A DNA stretch of 58,473 nucleotides, taken from contig CALZJG010000062.1 in assembly GCA_945787555.1 (NCBI GenBank), positions 1 through 58,473 on the forward strand. Reading direction: 5' to 3'. Within the stretch, counting starts at the first letter, position 1. Each line of letters opens with the position of its first letter. Made by a program: the position numbers and the translations under genes. The notes beneath the pieces are model-generated. The model had not been told where the DNA came from. It did not search any database and was given only the letters and a program-made list of their open reading frames with translations. The stretch is from an uncultured Chromatiaceae bacterium (GTDB lineage: Bacteria > Pseudomonadota > Gammaproteobacteria > DRLM01). Below, one piece after another: positions 50,687 to 58,473 of this stretch.

Positions 50687-50709
50687 CCCTCCCCCTGCCA
50701 GGGGGAGGG
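50687..50709. repeat. GC-rich extragenic hairpin (CCCTCCCCC / GGGGGAGGG)
   Basis: Nine-bp perfect stem with loop TGCCA, between the anti-sigma gene (plus) and the S8 protease (minus), which converge here. It is the clean version of the element at 11741-11768 and is likely a dispersed repeat that can act as a shared transcription end. Confidence 0.6.
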
Positions 50710-50728
50710 AGCTCGACTCAAATATGCA

Positions 50729-52948
50729 TTAATTCACCGTAATCGCTTTGTTCTTGTTGCCCTTGAACGTCTCTCCATACGAGTAACTGCTGGTGGCGAC
50801 TTTCAGGGTGTAGCTGAGCGGATAGGGCCACCACCATAGATTGGGGGCACGGACCAGCCAAGTCGCGGAGTCGCTGTTGCCGTCAGTGATTTTGCCGACG
50901 TTCTGGGTCTTGCTGCCGGAGATCAGAATGAAACCCGACGGGAGGTTCAGCGTCACCTTGACGCTGTGCGCATCCAGGTCGCCGCTGTTGTTGACGTTGG
51001 CGGTCACCGCGAAGAGCTGATTGCTGAACAGTGCCGCCGGACTGTTGATCCCGATGGTGAATTTCGGGCCCGTGGCCGGCGAAAAGTTCTCTTCCGTGGC
51101 CAAGGCGTAAGGTTCTGAACTGGCGCCATCGAAAGATGAACTGTAGGCATAGACCTTGACCACCGCGGAACCGCTGGTGTTGGCGGCGACCTGATGGACG
51201 TTGTTGCGGATGCTGATGTCGCTGTCCATGGTGCTGTTGTTACTCTCGCGGTAGATCTTCAGATCCAAATCACTGAGGTCACGATAGGCGGTAGGGGTGG
51301 CGGCGTTTTTATAGTCCACCTCCCGCTCCCACACCAGCGTGGCTTTGTCGTTGTTATAGGCGTAGCCCTTGTAGAGCTTGTAGTCACCGCTCTGGCCGCT
51401 GGGTTTGACGCTGCTCTTGAAGTAGTCGTTACGGTGGAAATGGGCGTGCCACAGATCGAGATAGCCCCAGCCGTAGCTCTTGTTCCACTCCGAGCCGCTG
51501 ACCGGACCGTCATCGGCGGTGGTTTGGGTGTTGTTGTCTTCCCAAGCATCCGCCGTATTGAGGAGCACCGCCTTGATGGCCATGGGCTCCCAGTTACCGG
51601 CGTCGTTGAGCAGCAGTGTCGCCGCCCCGACCTTGGGTGCGGCGGAGCTGGTGCCGCCCATCGTGGTCCAGCCGCTGCCGGTGTTGCAAGTGCGGGTCTG
51701 ATGGCCCGGGGCGGCGAGATCCGGTTTCTTACGCCCGTTGACCGTGGGGCCGCGGCTGCTGCTGGTCCAGACCCGGTCGTCATTGCGCGACAGGGTGTTC
51801 TGGTCGTACATGTTGGCCACGGTCAGGGCGTTGTAGTTGTTGGCCGGCACGGTCATGGTGTTGGTGCCCCAGCCATTGTTGCCGGCGGACTTCACCCACG
51901 AGGTGTTGTAGTCGTGGACCACCGCGTCCACGAAGCGGGAGAAGGCATGCCAGTCGCTGCCGGTGGCGGCGCCGTTGCCCCAGCTGTAGTTGATGACCTC
52001 GGGATCGTCGCCGGCCAGGCGGATCATCCAGTCCGCGCCGGACATGGAGGTGCTGGTATTGCCGGCATTGTCGACGATGATGGCATCCAGGCCATAGGCC
52101 AGGCCACGATAGGTGTTGTTGGTGCTGCCGTACATGCACGCCACGCCGCTGCCGTGGGAGCCATTGGTGGCGTAGTTCTCGTAAAAGGTGTGGCCGCTGA
52201 TGGCGGGATGGGTTTCGGCGACGCCGGAGTCCAGCACCCCCACGTCCCACGGCCAGCCGGTATAGCCCGAGTTCCACCAGGTGTCGGCCCCCAGCGAGTC
52301 CGCCTGATTGTCCAGTTCCGGCTTGCCGGGCGCGTCATAGACCACTTCGGCGATTTCCCGTCGGGTGGCGAGTTCTTTCACGAGATAAGACGGCACAGAG
52401 GCCGCCAGGGTGTTGATGACGGCGGTACGCTCGCTGATCTTTCCTCCCATTTTTTCGACCAGGGCCATCACCCGCGCTTGAGATGGGGCCACCGCGTCGC
52501 CGGAGGCGCGGGCGATTTCGCTGCGCATGCGCCGGGTGAGCGCTTCGCGGCGTTGATTGAGATCTTTGATTTGTTCTTGCAGGTTCCTGGGTAGTTGCGC
52601 CGCCATCATCTTGGCGTGCGCCGCTTCTTCATCTTGACTCTGTAAGGAGACCTCCGGGCTGTAGCGGCCATAGATGTCCCGCACTTGTTGAGCGAGGTTG
52701 GCGAGAACCTGTTCATACTTAGAACGAATTTCCTTGGCGATGGCGTGCTGAGGCTGTTCCGTCAGCACCAGAATCACGGGGACTTCTTTTTGGCGCTGGC
52801 TTAAGTCCAATAAGAGGGGGTCCAGGGCCTGTACCTTGTCCGGGGGGGCGGGCGGCTCCTTCTTGGTTTCGGCGGCAATCGCGCCATCTAAGAGGGTGCT
52901 GGCGACCAGCCCTGCCGCGATGAACGGCATCATGGCGTGTGGTTTCAT
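50729..52948 (-). CDS. Secreted S8 (subtilisin-like) serine protease
   Basis: 739 residues with signal peptide (IAAGLVASTLLDGAIAA). A prodomain (about 30-205) carries a coiled region (QEQIKDLNQRREALTRR). The catalytic domain (about 225-490) has the triad D240 (GVLDSGVAETHP), H265 (GSHGSGVA) and S434 (GGTSSAAP). The C-terminus (about 500-739) is beta-sandwich material ending in a CARDB-like domain (FAVTANVNNSGDLDAHSVKV). It is likely exported and self-processed. A palindromic operator lies 86 bp upstream (53034-53046). Confidence 0.92.
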   Translation of the reverse strand: MKPHAMMPFIAAGLVASTLLDGAIAAETKKEPPAPPDKVQALDPLLLDLSQRQKEVPVILVLTEQPQHAIAKEIRSKYEQVLANLAQQVRDIYGRYSPEVSLQSQDEEAAHAKMMAAQLPRNLQEQIKDLNQRREALTRRMRSEIARASGDAVAPSQARVMALVEKMGGKISERTAVINTLAASVPSYLVKELATRREIAEVVYDAPGKPELDNQADSLGADTWWNSGYTGWPWDVGVLDSGVAETHPAISGHTFYENYATNGSHGSGVACMYGSTNNTYRGLAYGLDAIIVDNAGNTSTSMSGADWMIRLAGDDPEVINYSWGNGAATGSDWHAFSRFVDAVVHDYNTSWVKSAGNNGWGTNTMTVPANNYNALTVANMYDQNTLSRNDDRVWTSSSRGPTVNGRKKPDLAAPGHQTRTCNTGSGWTTMGGTSSAAPKVGAATLLLNDAGNWEPMAIKAVLLNTADAWEDNNTQTTADDGPVSGSEWNKSYGWGYLDLWHAHFHRNDYFKSSVKPSGQSGDYKLYKGYAYNNDKATLVWEREVDYKNAATPTAYRDLSDLDLKIYRESNNSTMDSDISIRNNVHQVAANTSGSAVVKVYAYSSSFDGASSEPYALATEENFSPATGPKFTIGINSPAALFSNQLFAVTANVNNSGDLDAHSVKVTLNLPSGFILISGSKTQNVGKITDGNSDSATWLVRAPNLWWWPYPLSYTLKVATSSYSYGETFKGNKNKAITVN

Positions 52949-53033
52949 GACTAGCTCCTAACTTTCGTGGTGGTGTGAGCTTATTGTCAGAATCTGCTCG
53001 GTTAACCGCTGTTGGAAAATGTCCGGTAGAGGT

Positions 53034-53046
53034 GTGAAGAATTCAC
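53034..53046. promoter_or_regulatory. Putative operator GTGAAGAATTCAC
   Basis: The best palindrome of the set: GTGTGAA-GAA-TTCACAC over 17 bases. It lies 86 bp upstream of the S8 protease gene (minus strand). Otherwise the gap up to the pirin gene (53218) shows nothing. Confidence 0.6.
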
Positions 53047-53217
53047 ACTTCCCATGTCCATGATGGCGGCGCCAATTTGAGTCCATGGGTGGCAGTCGAG
53101 CTGCATAGGCGCTAAGGTTGCGCTAGGGGAATGCTCTGAACGTAGTCAGCGCTATGCGCTCAATATCGTAGTCCCGTAGCAGGCATTCCCTATGCTCTTC
53201 GCGGGGAGGCAGGACGT

Positions 53218-54141
53218 ATGAGCCTGACTAATCAGATAGGCGAGATCGACAGTGCAGACTGCCTGCAACATCTCTGCGCGACGCTGGAGCTGATCATCCA
53301 GCCGCGGGAAAGAGACCTGGGCGGTTTTTCAGTGCGGCGGGTGCTGCCCTGCGCGAAACGTCGCATGGTGGGACCATGGATATTCTTCGATCACATGGGG
53401 CCGGCGGTTTTCCAGGCCGGGTCAGGCGTGGATGTGCGGCCCCATCCCCATATCAATCTGGCCACGGTCACCTATTTGTTCGAGGGAGAGATCGTGCATC
53501 GCGATTCGCTGGGGAGCGTGCAAGCGATACGTCCCGGCGATATAAATTTGATGGTGGCGGGCAAAGGCATCGTTCACTCCGAGCGTGAGGCGCCGCAAGT
53601 GCGCAAGCAAGCGCGCACCGTGCACGGACTGCAATTATGGCTGGCCTTGCCGAAGGGGCAAGAGGAGATCGAGCCGGTGTTCTATCATTATCCGTCGGCG
53701 GAGATTCCACGCATCGAAGTCGAGGGGGTGCCGGTGCGCGTGATGATCGGTGCGGCGTTTGGTGTGACTTCCCCGGTAAGGATCTATGCAGATACCCTTT
53801 ATGCAGAAGCGCGTCTGTCGAAAGGTCAATGCATAATCATTCCGGATACGGTCGCGGAACGAGCCGTCTATGTCGTTCAGGGGTGCATGCAAGAACGGAA
53901 TATCGAGATCACCGAACACAGTATGGCGGTGTTGGCAAGTCAAACCGCAGTGACGCTGACAGCCAGGGAAGAGACCCATATCGCCATCATCGGTGGTGAA
54001 CCGCTGGGTGAGCGACATATTTGGTGGAACTTTGTCTCCAGTCGCAAAGACCGTATCGAGCAGGCCAAGTTGGATTGGCAGGCTGGGCGCTACCCAAAGG
54101 TAGCGGGCGATGAAGTGGAATTCATCCCCTTGCCTGAGTGA
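53218..54141 (+). CDS. Pirin-family cupin protein
   Basis: 307 residues, two cupin domains. The N-terminal domain has the family metal site H76, H78, H120 and E122 (DVRPHPHINLATVTYLFEGE and GKGIVHSERE), with the same spacing as human pirin. The C-terminal domain has SPVRIYADTLYAEARLSKGQ. Pirins act as quercetin 2,3-dioxygenase-like enzymes or redox-sensing cofactors. The role here is unknown. The gene stands alone. Confidence 0.9.
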   Translation: MSLTNQIGEIDSADCLQHLCATLELIIQPRERDLGGFSVRRVLPCAKRRMVGPWIFFDHMGPAVFQAGSGVDVRPHPHINLATVTYLFEGEIVHRDSLGSVQAIRPGDINLMVAGKGIVHSEREAPQVRKQARTVHGLQLWLALPKGQEEIEPVFYHYPSAEIPRIEVEGVPVRVMIGAAFGVTSPVRIYADTLYAEARLSKGQCIIIPDTVAERAVYVVQGCMQERNIEITEHSMAVLASQTAVTLTAREETHIAIIGGEPLGERHIWWNFVSSRKDRIEQAKLDWQAGRYPKVAGDEVEFIPLPE

Positions 54142-54398
54142 GCGCGGGGCTCAGCTGCGGTCTATCCGGCCGCTAAGTCGAGTAGCAAGGGGCGCCGATT
54201 ATAGGTCGAGATGTTGAAATCGGGGCTTAGAGTGAGTCTATGCGCTCATTTCAGCCTCCGTTGCGGTATGTTCTATCCAGCTGTGTAGCTCGGTTCGCCG
54301 CTAGGTCGTGCCTAGGTAAACTCCCCAGTGCTTTGGCCGACATAATGACGAGGAGTGCCGGGACTGAGCCCGGTCGAGCTGTTTCCAGTGAGGGATGA

Positions 54399-57275
54399 GT
54401 GCCCATGGCCGATGTCAAGCCAGCCGCCTTCAAGAACATTCATACGACTAAGACGCGCCATTTCGGCCAGGTCTTTCTGGCTACGGTGCTCATCGTTGGT
54501 GTGCTGCTCTCCATCGTGGCCTTCTTCTTGGTACGTGACTGGGAGGAGGCAGTCATTCAGTCGCAGTTCGATGTATTGGCCAGTGGGCATGCCGCGCTCA
54601 TACAACGTGAATTGACGAGGCATGTCGACAGCGTGGAGTCGCTGGCTTCGTTCTATGCCGCCTCCAGGGAAGTGGAGCGTGACGAGTTCAGTGATTTCGT
54701 TCGCAGCACTTTACAAAGTCATGATGACATTCAGTCGTTGCAATGGGCGCCGCTGGTATTGGGAGAGCAGCGGGCGGATTTCGAACATTCGCTGCGTGCT
54801 GGCGAGTTGGCGGATTTTCGTATTACGGAGTTGAGTGCGGCAGGCGATATTCTGTTGGCCCCAGATCACGATGAATATGCGCCGGTGTTGTACGTTGAGC
54901 CGCTGACCGGCAATGAAAATATGATCGGCTTCGATTTGGCGAGCGATCCCAGTCGTCGCGCCGCGCTCCATGAGGCGCGCGATCGCGGTCTAACGGTCGC
55001 CTCCGGGGTAATCACCTCGCTCACTAAGACGAGTTCTCAGACCTCAATCTTGATTAGTCGTGCTGTTTACCGTCGGGGCACCATACCCTCGACGCTAGAG
55101 GAGCGTCGTGATGCGCTATTAGGCTATGTGGTCGGAGTATTCCGTCTGGGAGACTTCGTGATGGAGGCGTTGTCGGATGCCGCCGTGTTGGGAGCGGATA
55201 TTCGCATTTATGACCAAGGAATGTCGGGGACGTCGTCGCTGTTGCATATGCATGCCTCACGCTCCCGTACAGGGTCAGAAGACGTTAGCGTCATCCCACG
55301 TGAGGCCATCGAGGCCGATCTGCACTGGTCGACGGCACTGGCGGCGCCTGGTCGCGCGTGGACCTTATTGCTCTCTCCTGCCCCAAGATACCTTGCAGCC
55401 CATCCTCGCTGGCGCTCACCGGCGGTGCTGCTGGGCGGCTTGGTCATGACGGGATTCTTGGCGTGGTATCTGCTGGTGTGGGCGCGACGAACGACACAAG
55501 TGGCGACCATGGCGCGCAATCTTGCCGACGCCAACCGTGGCCTGGAAAGCGAGATGTCCGAGCGTGCACAGGCGCAGCACGAAGCGACCAAGCTCTCACG
55601 CGCCCTAGAGCAGACCGCCGATTCAGTGCTGATCACCGGTCCTTCCGGGGTCATCGAGTATGTCAATTCCGCGTTCACCGCTTCCACCGGCTATCAAGCC
55701 GCCGAGGTCATCGGTCAGCGTCCCAATGTGCTCAAGTCAGGTCGGCATGATCTGGAGTTCTACAGAAAACTTTGGGACGTTATTAACCATGGTGAGGTAT
55801 TTCGCGATGTCCTCGTCAATAAGAAGAAAAGTGGTGAACTCTACTACGAGGAGAAAACCATCACCCCCCTGAAGAACGATGACGGCACCATTACGCACTT
55901 CATCTCCACGGGTAAGGACATTACCGAACGTATGCAGACCCAGGAGCGATTGCACCATCTCGCTTATCACGATTTGCTCACTGAATTGCCAAATCGGCTG
56001 CTGTTCCTGGAGCGTCTTGAGCATGCGCTCACCCTCTGTAAGGGGACACAACGCCGGGTGGCGGTGCTGTACTTGGATTTGGACCGCTTCAAGATCATCA
56101 ATGACACGCTGGGCCATGAGGCGGGTGATGAGCTATTGAAGAAAGTGTCGGGGGTATTACAACGTTGTGCCTATGAAGGCGATACCATCGCACGACTGGG
56201 TGGTGATGAATATGCTGTCTTGCTCGAAAATATCGCCTCCGCAGATGACGTGCCGCTGGCCGCGCGCAAGATTTTGGATGCTATCGTTCATCCGCTGGTG
56301 GTCGGTGGTCAGGAATTGTTCATCACCTCCAGTATTGGTATCGCGGTGTATCCCGACGATGGTTCCAATGCTGATACCTTGTTGACGAACGCCGACGTGG
56401 CCATGTACCGCGCTAAGGATCATGGCGGCAACAATTATCAATACTATTCTTCGGAAATGAATGCCAAGGCCTTCGAACGCCTGACCTTGGAAACGAGCCT
56501 GCGGCGCGCCTTGGAGCGGGAGGAGTATCGTGTGTACTATCAACCACAGGTCGACATGAGTACCGGCAAGGTGACGGGCATGGAGGCATTGCTGCGTTGG
56601 GAGCACCCGGATTTAGGTTTGGTCAGTCCTTTGGAATTCATTCCGCTGTTGGAAGAAAACGGTTTGATCGTGCCGGTGGGTGAGTGGGTATTGTATCAAG
56701 CCTGTATGCAAGCGCGGATTTGGCAGCAAGTGTATGGTGGTTCATTACGCATAGCGGTGAACTTCTCCGGCCGACAATTTCGCCATGCCGGACTGGCGAC
56801 GATGGTGAGTGATGTGTTGTCACAGGTAGGCTTGGCGCCAAGCGCCTTGGAAATGGAAATTACCGAAAGTGTCTTGATGCAGGGTGATACGGTCTCGTCC
56901 GCCAATTTGAACGCGTTGCACCGTGCCGGAGTAAATTTCTCCATCGATGATTTCGGCACCGGCTATTCCTCGTTGAGTTATTTGAAGCGTTTCCCATTGA
57001 ACACTATTAAGATCGATCGCTCTTTTGTGCGCGACATTATCACCGATGCTGATGATGCTGCCATTGTCCGCGCCATCGTTGCTATGGCCCACAGTCTGAA
57101 ACTTGGCGTAGTGGCCGAGGGTGTGGAGACGGTCCAACAGCTCAGGGTATTAAACGATATGGACTGTGATCTGGCTCAGGGCTATCTGTTCGGCCGCCCC
57201 GTGGCCGCCGATGAGTTGACTCAACTGTTAGGCAAGAAGCGTGGCTGGCAAAAATTGGTGCAGCAACTCCAATAG
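54399..57275 (+). CDS. CHASE-PAS-GGDEF-EAL cyclic-di-GMP protein
   Basis: 958 residues from GTG 54399 (or ATG 54405). A membrane helix (about 25-48), a CHASE periplasmic sensor (about 60-310), a second helix (about 345-365), a PAS domain (about 400-520, TADSVLITGPSGVIEYVNS), GGDEF (about 530-690, GGDEY at 601-605; Tyr replaces the last Phe) and EAL (about 705-955, EALLR at 729-733, DDFGTGYSSL). The EAL motif is complete, so phosphodiesterase activity is likely. The GGDEY variant may still make c-di-GMP. No effector gene lies next to it. Confidence 0.93.
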   Translation: MPMADVKPAAFKNIHTTKTRHFGQVFLATVLIVGVLLSIVAFFLVRDWEEAVIQSQFDVLASGHAALIQRELTRHVDSVESLASFYAASREVERDEFSDFVRSTLQSHDDIQSLQWAPLVLGEQRADFEHSLRAGELADFRITELSAAGDILLAPDHDEYAPVLYVEPLTGNENMIGFDLASDPSRRAALHEARDRGLTVASGVITSLTKTSSQTSILISRAVYRRGTIPSTLEERRDALLGYVVGVFRLGDFVMEALSDAAVLGADIRIYDQGMSGTSSLLHMHASRSRTGSEDVSVIPREAIEADLHWSTALAAPGRAWTLLLSPAPRYLAAHPRWRSPAVLLGGLVMTGFLAWYLLVWARRTTQVATMARNLADANRGLESEMSERAQAQHEATKLSRALEQTADSVLITGPSGVIEYVNSAFTASTGYQAAEVIGQRPNVLKSGRHDLEFYRKLWDVINHGEVFRDVLVNKKKSGELYYEEKTITPLKNDDGTITHFISTGKDITERMQTQERLHHLAYHDLLTELPNRLLFLERLEHALTLCKGTQRRVAVLYLDLDRFKIINDTLGHEAGDELLKKVSGVLQRCAYEGDTIARLGGDEYAVLLENIASADDVPLAARKILDAIVHPLVVGGQELFITSSIGIAVYPDDGSNADTLLTNADVAMYRAKDHGGNNYQYYSSEMNAKAFERLTLETSLRRALEREEYRVYYQPQVDMSTGKVTGMEALLRWEHPDLGLVSPLEFIPLLEENGLIVPVGEWVLYQACMQARIWQQVYGGSLRIAVNFSGRQFRHAGLATMVSDVLSQVGLAPSALEMEITESVLMQGDTVSSANLNALHRAGVNFSIDDFGTGYSSLSYLKRFPLNTIKIDRSFVRDIITDADDAAIVRAIVAMAHSLKLGVVAEGVETVQQLRVLNDMDCDLAQGYLFGRPVAADELTQLLGKKRGWQKLVQQLQ

Positions 57276-57300
57276 CCGTTAGATCGGCGTGCGCAGCGTG

Positions 57301-57597
57301 TCAGCCGCTGACTTCGAGTCGATGGCAGCACAATACCGTTACCATATGACTTTTGCTCTTGGTTTTTTCCAGCAAGGCGCATTCCATGTCGAATTGATAC
57401 GCCAATTCCTGGCTGCAGGAGTCGCCGCCGTTGATTTTGGGCACCCTGGTGGTGCCTGCCTCCGGCTCGACGCCGATTTGTAACGCCTGGGGTTGGGTAT
57501 TTTCCGTGGCGCGTGCATCCGCTGCAGAGTCAGCTGGCGTCCATGAGAAGATCGCAAATGACATGACACCGATGGCGAATAGGCTGGCAGCTTTCAT
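57301..57597 (-). CDS. Small secreted hypothetical protein
   Basis: 98 residues from ATG 57597 (MKAASLFAIGVMSFAIFSWT; GAGGAG upstream). A signal peptide is followed by a short Ala/Thr-rich stretch and a C-terminal part with four Cys (GGDSCSQE, MECALLEK, VLCCHRLE), likely two disulfides. Family not recognised. It converges on the GGDEF/EAL gene. Confidence 0.65.
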   Translation of the reverse strand: MKAASLFAIGVMSFAIFSWTPADSAADARATENTQPQALQIGVEPEAGTTRVPKINGGDSCSQELAYQFDMECALLEKTKSKSHMVTVLCCHRLEVSG

Positions 57598-57728
57598 AGC
57601 CGGCTCCTCTACAAGTCTTCCCAATGTCACAGGAGGGCGTGCCACGGCAGGGCTCGCATCCCCATCTGATGTGTGTGTCGGCTTGGTGAGGATCTGGCTT
57701 TAACTCATCGCGATTGCGAGTTTGCGGG

Positions 57729-58379
57729 TCATTGGTCGGAAAAATATATCTCTCCGTAATAGGCTTCCGCCGTCAGGCCGGTGTTGTCGCTGTCGGTCAT
57801 GATGGCGACGGCGTGGATTTGGGTGATGTCCGCGCCGAATAATCGCTTGAGGTCTGTGAGCACATTGCGTCGTTCGTGCCGCCATGCGCCGCTGTCTTGT
57901 TCACCGCTGCGCACGGCGAGCATGCGTGCTTGGGAGGTGTAGGCATTGGGCCAGGTACTGCCTTGGGCTTGTTGGCTGGCCCATACGTAATTTACCGCGC
58001 GCGTGCGCCAGAACAACCAGCCGCCGGAGACGACCACGTAAATGCGCGCGGCATAATCGTCATGCGCCTTGGTGGTCTCATCCAAAGAACCCAAAGTGCG
58101 GTCGACGCGCCATGACCAGTGGAGATAGGGGGTTTTAGTGAGATCGATGTCGATTTCGCGCACCAGCCCGGAGGCGCTGGCCTGGCTGCGCGCGTGCAGG
58201 ACCGGCAGGTCGTTGAGTGTCGTTATTTGATAGCGAGTCTCGCCCCGGAAGGACTGTGTGTCCCAGCCCGCCAGGGAAAGACCATTGAAGAGCTCAATAC
58301 GTGTTTCGGCCTGAGCCGCAAGCGCCGCGCCGCTGAGCGTCACAAGCATCAGCGCCTTACGTAGGTACACGTGCCACAT
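57729..58379 (-). CDS. DUF3047 secreted protein
   Basis: 216 residues with signal peptide (LVTLSGAALAAQA). The DUF3047 pattern is visible: YLHWSWRVD, DDYAARIYVV, NYVWAS, then WRHERRNVLTDLKRLFG and VAIMTDSDNTG, ending AYYGEIYF. Function unknown; probably periplasmic, beta-sandwich. A palindrome-like site at 58457-58469 lies 78 bp upstream. Confidence 0.9.
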   Translation of the reverse strand: MWHVYLRKALMLVTLSGAALAAQAETRIELFNGLSLAGWDTQSFRGETRYQITTLNDLPVLHARSQASASGLVREIDIDLTKTPYLHWSWRVDRTLGSLDETTKAHDDYAARIYVVVSGGWLFWRTRAVNYVWASQQAQGSTWPNAYTSQARMLAVRSGEQDSGAWRHERRNVLTDLKRLFGADITQIHAVAIMTDSDNTGLTAEAYYGEIYFSDQ

Positions 58380-58456
58380 GTCGGGCGCCCTCTCTAAACG
58401 GTGGTGCTAGATGCCATAATAGTCGTCGCAATCGAACGTTTGGTCGCGTCTCATCA

Positions 58457-58469
58457 GTGAAGCTTACAC
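58457..58469. promoter_or_regulatory. Weak operator-like site GTGAAGCTTACAC
   Basis: One mismatch from GTGA-N5-TCAC (ACAC in the right half). Located 78 bp upstream of the DUF3047 gene. Listed because position and spacing match the better sites; on its own it would not be called. Confidence 0.3.
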
Positions 58470-58473
58470 TTTA

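Noticed and set aside
51194-52594. A 466-codon open frame on the plus strand
   Set aside because: It runs antisense to the S8 protease, whose catalytic triad is intact. Its valine/glycine-rich composition is that expected from the reverse complement of a high-GC gene.
1-58473. tRNA or rRNA genes
   Set aside because: No T-loop or rRNA signature was recognised on either strand by eye; a covariance-model scan was not possible.

Overview
The window is chromosomal DNA of moderate to high GC. It probably comes from a gammaproteobacterium, perhaps an environmental Chromatiales-like lineage. This rests on the outer-membrane proteins (autotransporter barrel, OmpA, lipoproteins, LolA-like protein), clear Shine-Dalgarno starts, CHASE2 cyclase, CHAD/SixA, pirin and PAS-GGDEF-EAL proteins. 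No rRNA, tRNA or CRISPR array was seen. No plasmid, phage or complete insertion sequence was found; the extreme left edge holds only the tail of an unidentified ORF that truncates a decayed VOC-family gene.

Layout. (1) 0.7-8.3 kb, minus strand: a signalling operon of OmpA-like protein, caspase-like lipoprotein, transmembrane Ser/Thr kinase, PP2C phosphatase, Crp-family regulator and FHA-nucleotidyl cyclase. (2) 9.1-15.3 kb, plus: an autotransporter with cadherin-like repeats, then a small secreted protein, a CsgG-like lipoprotein, a hypothetical protein and a GIN-domain protein. (3) 15.8-20.4 kb, plus: an envelope module of LTA-synthase-like phosphotransferase, PAP2 phosphatase, cytochrome b561 and M28 peptidase. 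(4) 20.4-23.1 kb: gene remnants, a four-repeat secreted protein and a cyclic-nucleotide-binding protein. (5) 23.5-33.4 kb, plus: a tight six-gene biosynthetic operon. (6) 33.4-38.2 kb: methyltransferases, CHAD protein, SixA phosphatase, DUF3562-like protein. (7) 38.7-47.5 kb: secreted unknowns, a second Crp regulator divergent from a CHASE2 cyclase, and a FecR/TPR/beta-barrel protein. (8) 47.7-58.4 kb: small unknowns, ECF sigma/anti-sigma pair, S8 protease, pirin, PAS-GGDEF-EAL protein and DUF3047 protein.

The most interesting system is the operon at 23483-33408. It encodes a fatty acyl-AMP ligase, a 992-residue fusion of a class III aminotransferase with an acyl-ACP-reductase-like domain, a second acyl-activating ligase, an acyl carrier protein, a LolA-like periplasmic protein and an RND/MMPL exporter. 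The logic read from the domains is: fatty acid to acyl-ACP to fatty aldehyde to long-chain primary amine (or a derivative), followed by export to the outer membrane. I do not recognise it as a described pathway.

A second theme is regulatory. A short palindrome, GTGA-N4/5-TCAC with an A/T-rich core, lies in intergenic DNA 79-166 bp before at least eight transcription units: the kinase operon, the CsgG-like operon, the repeat protein, the biosynthetic operon, a secreted-protein pair, the FecR/TPR protein, a membrane-protein pair and the S8 protease. Two Crp paralogues with nearly identical recognition helices, each encoded beside a nucleotidyl cyclase, are natural candidate readers. The window may therefore hold a kinase- and cyclic-nucleotide-controlled regulon of surface and lipid functions. 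That link is inference.
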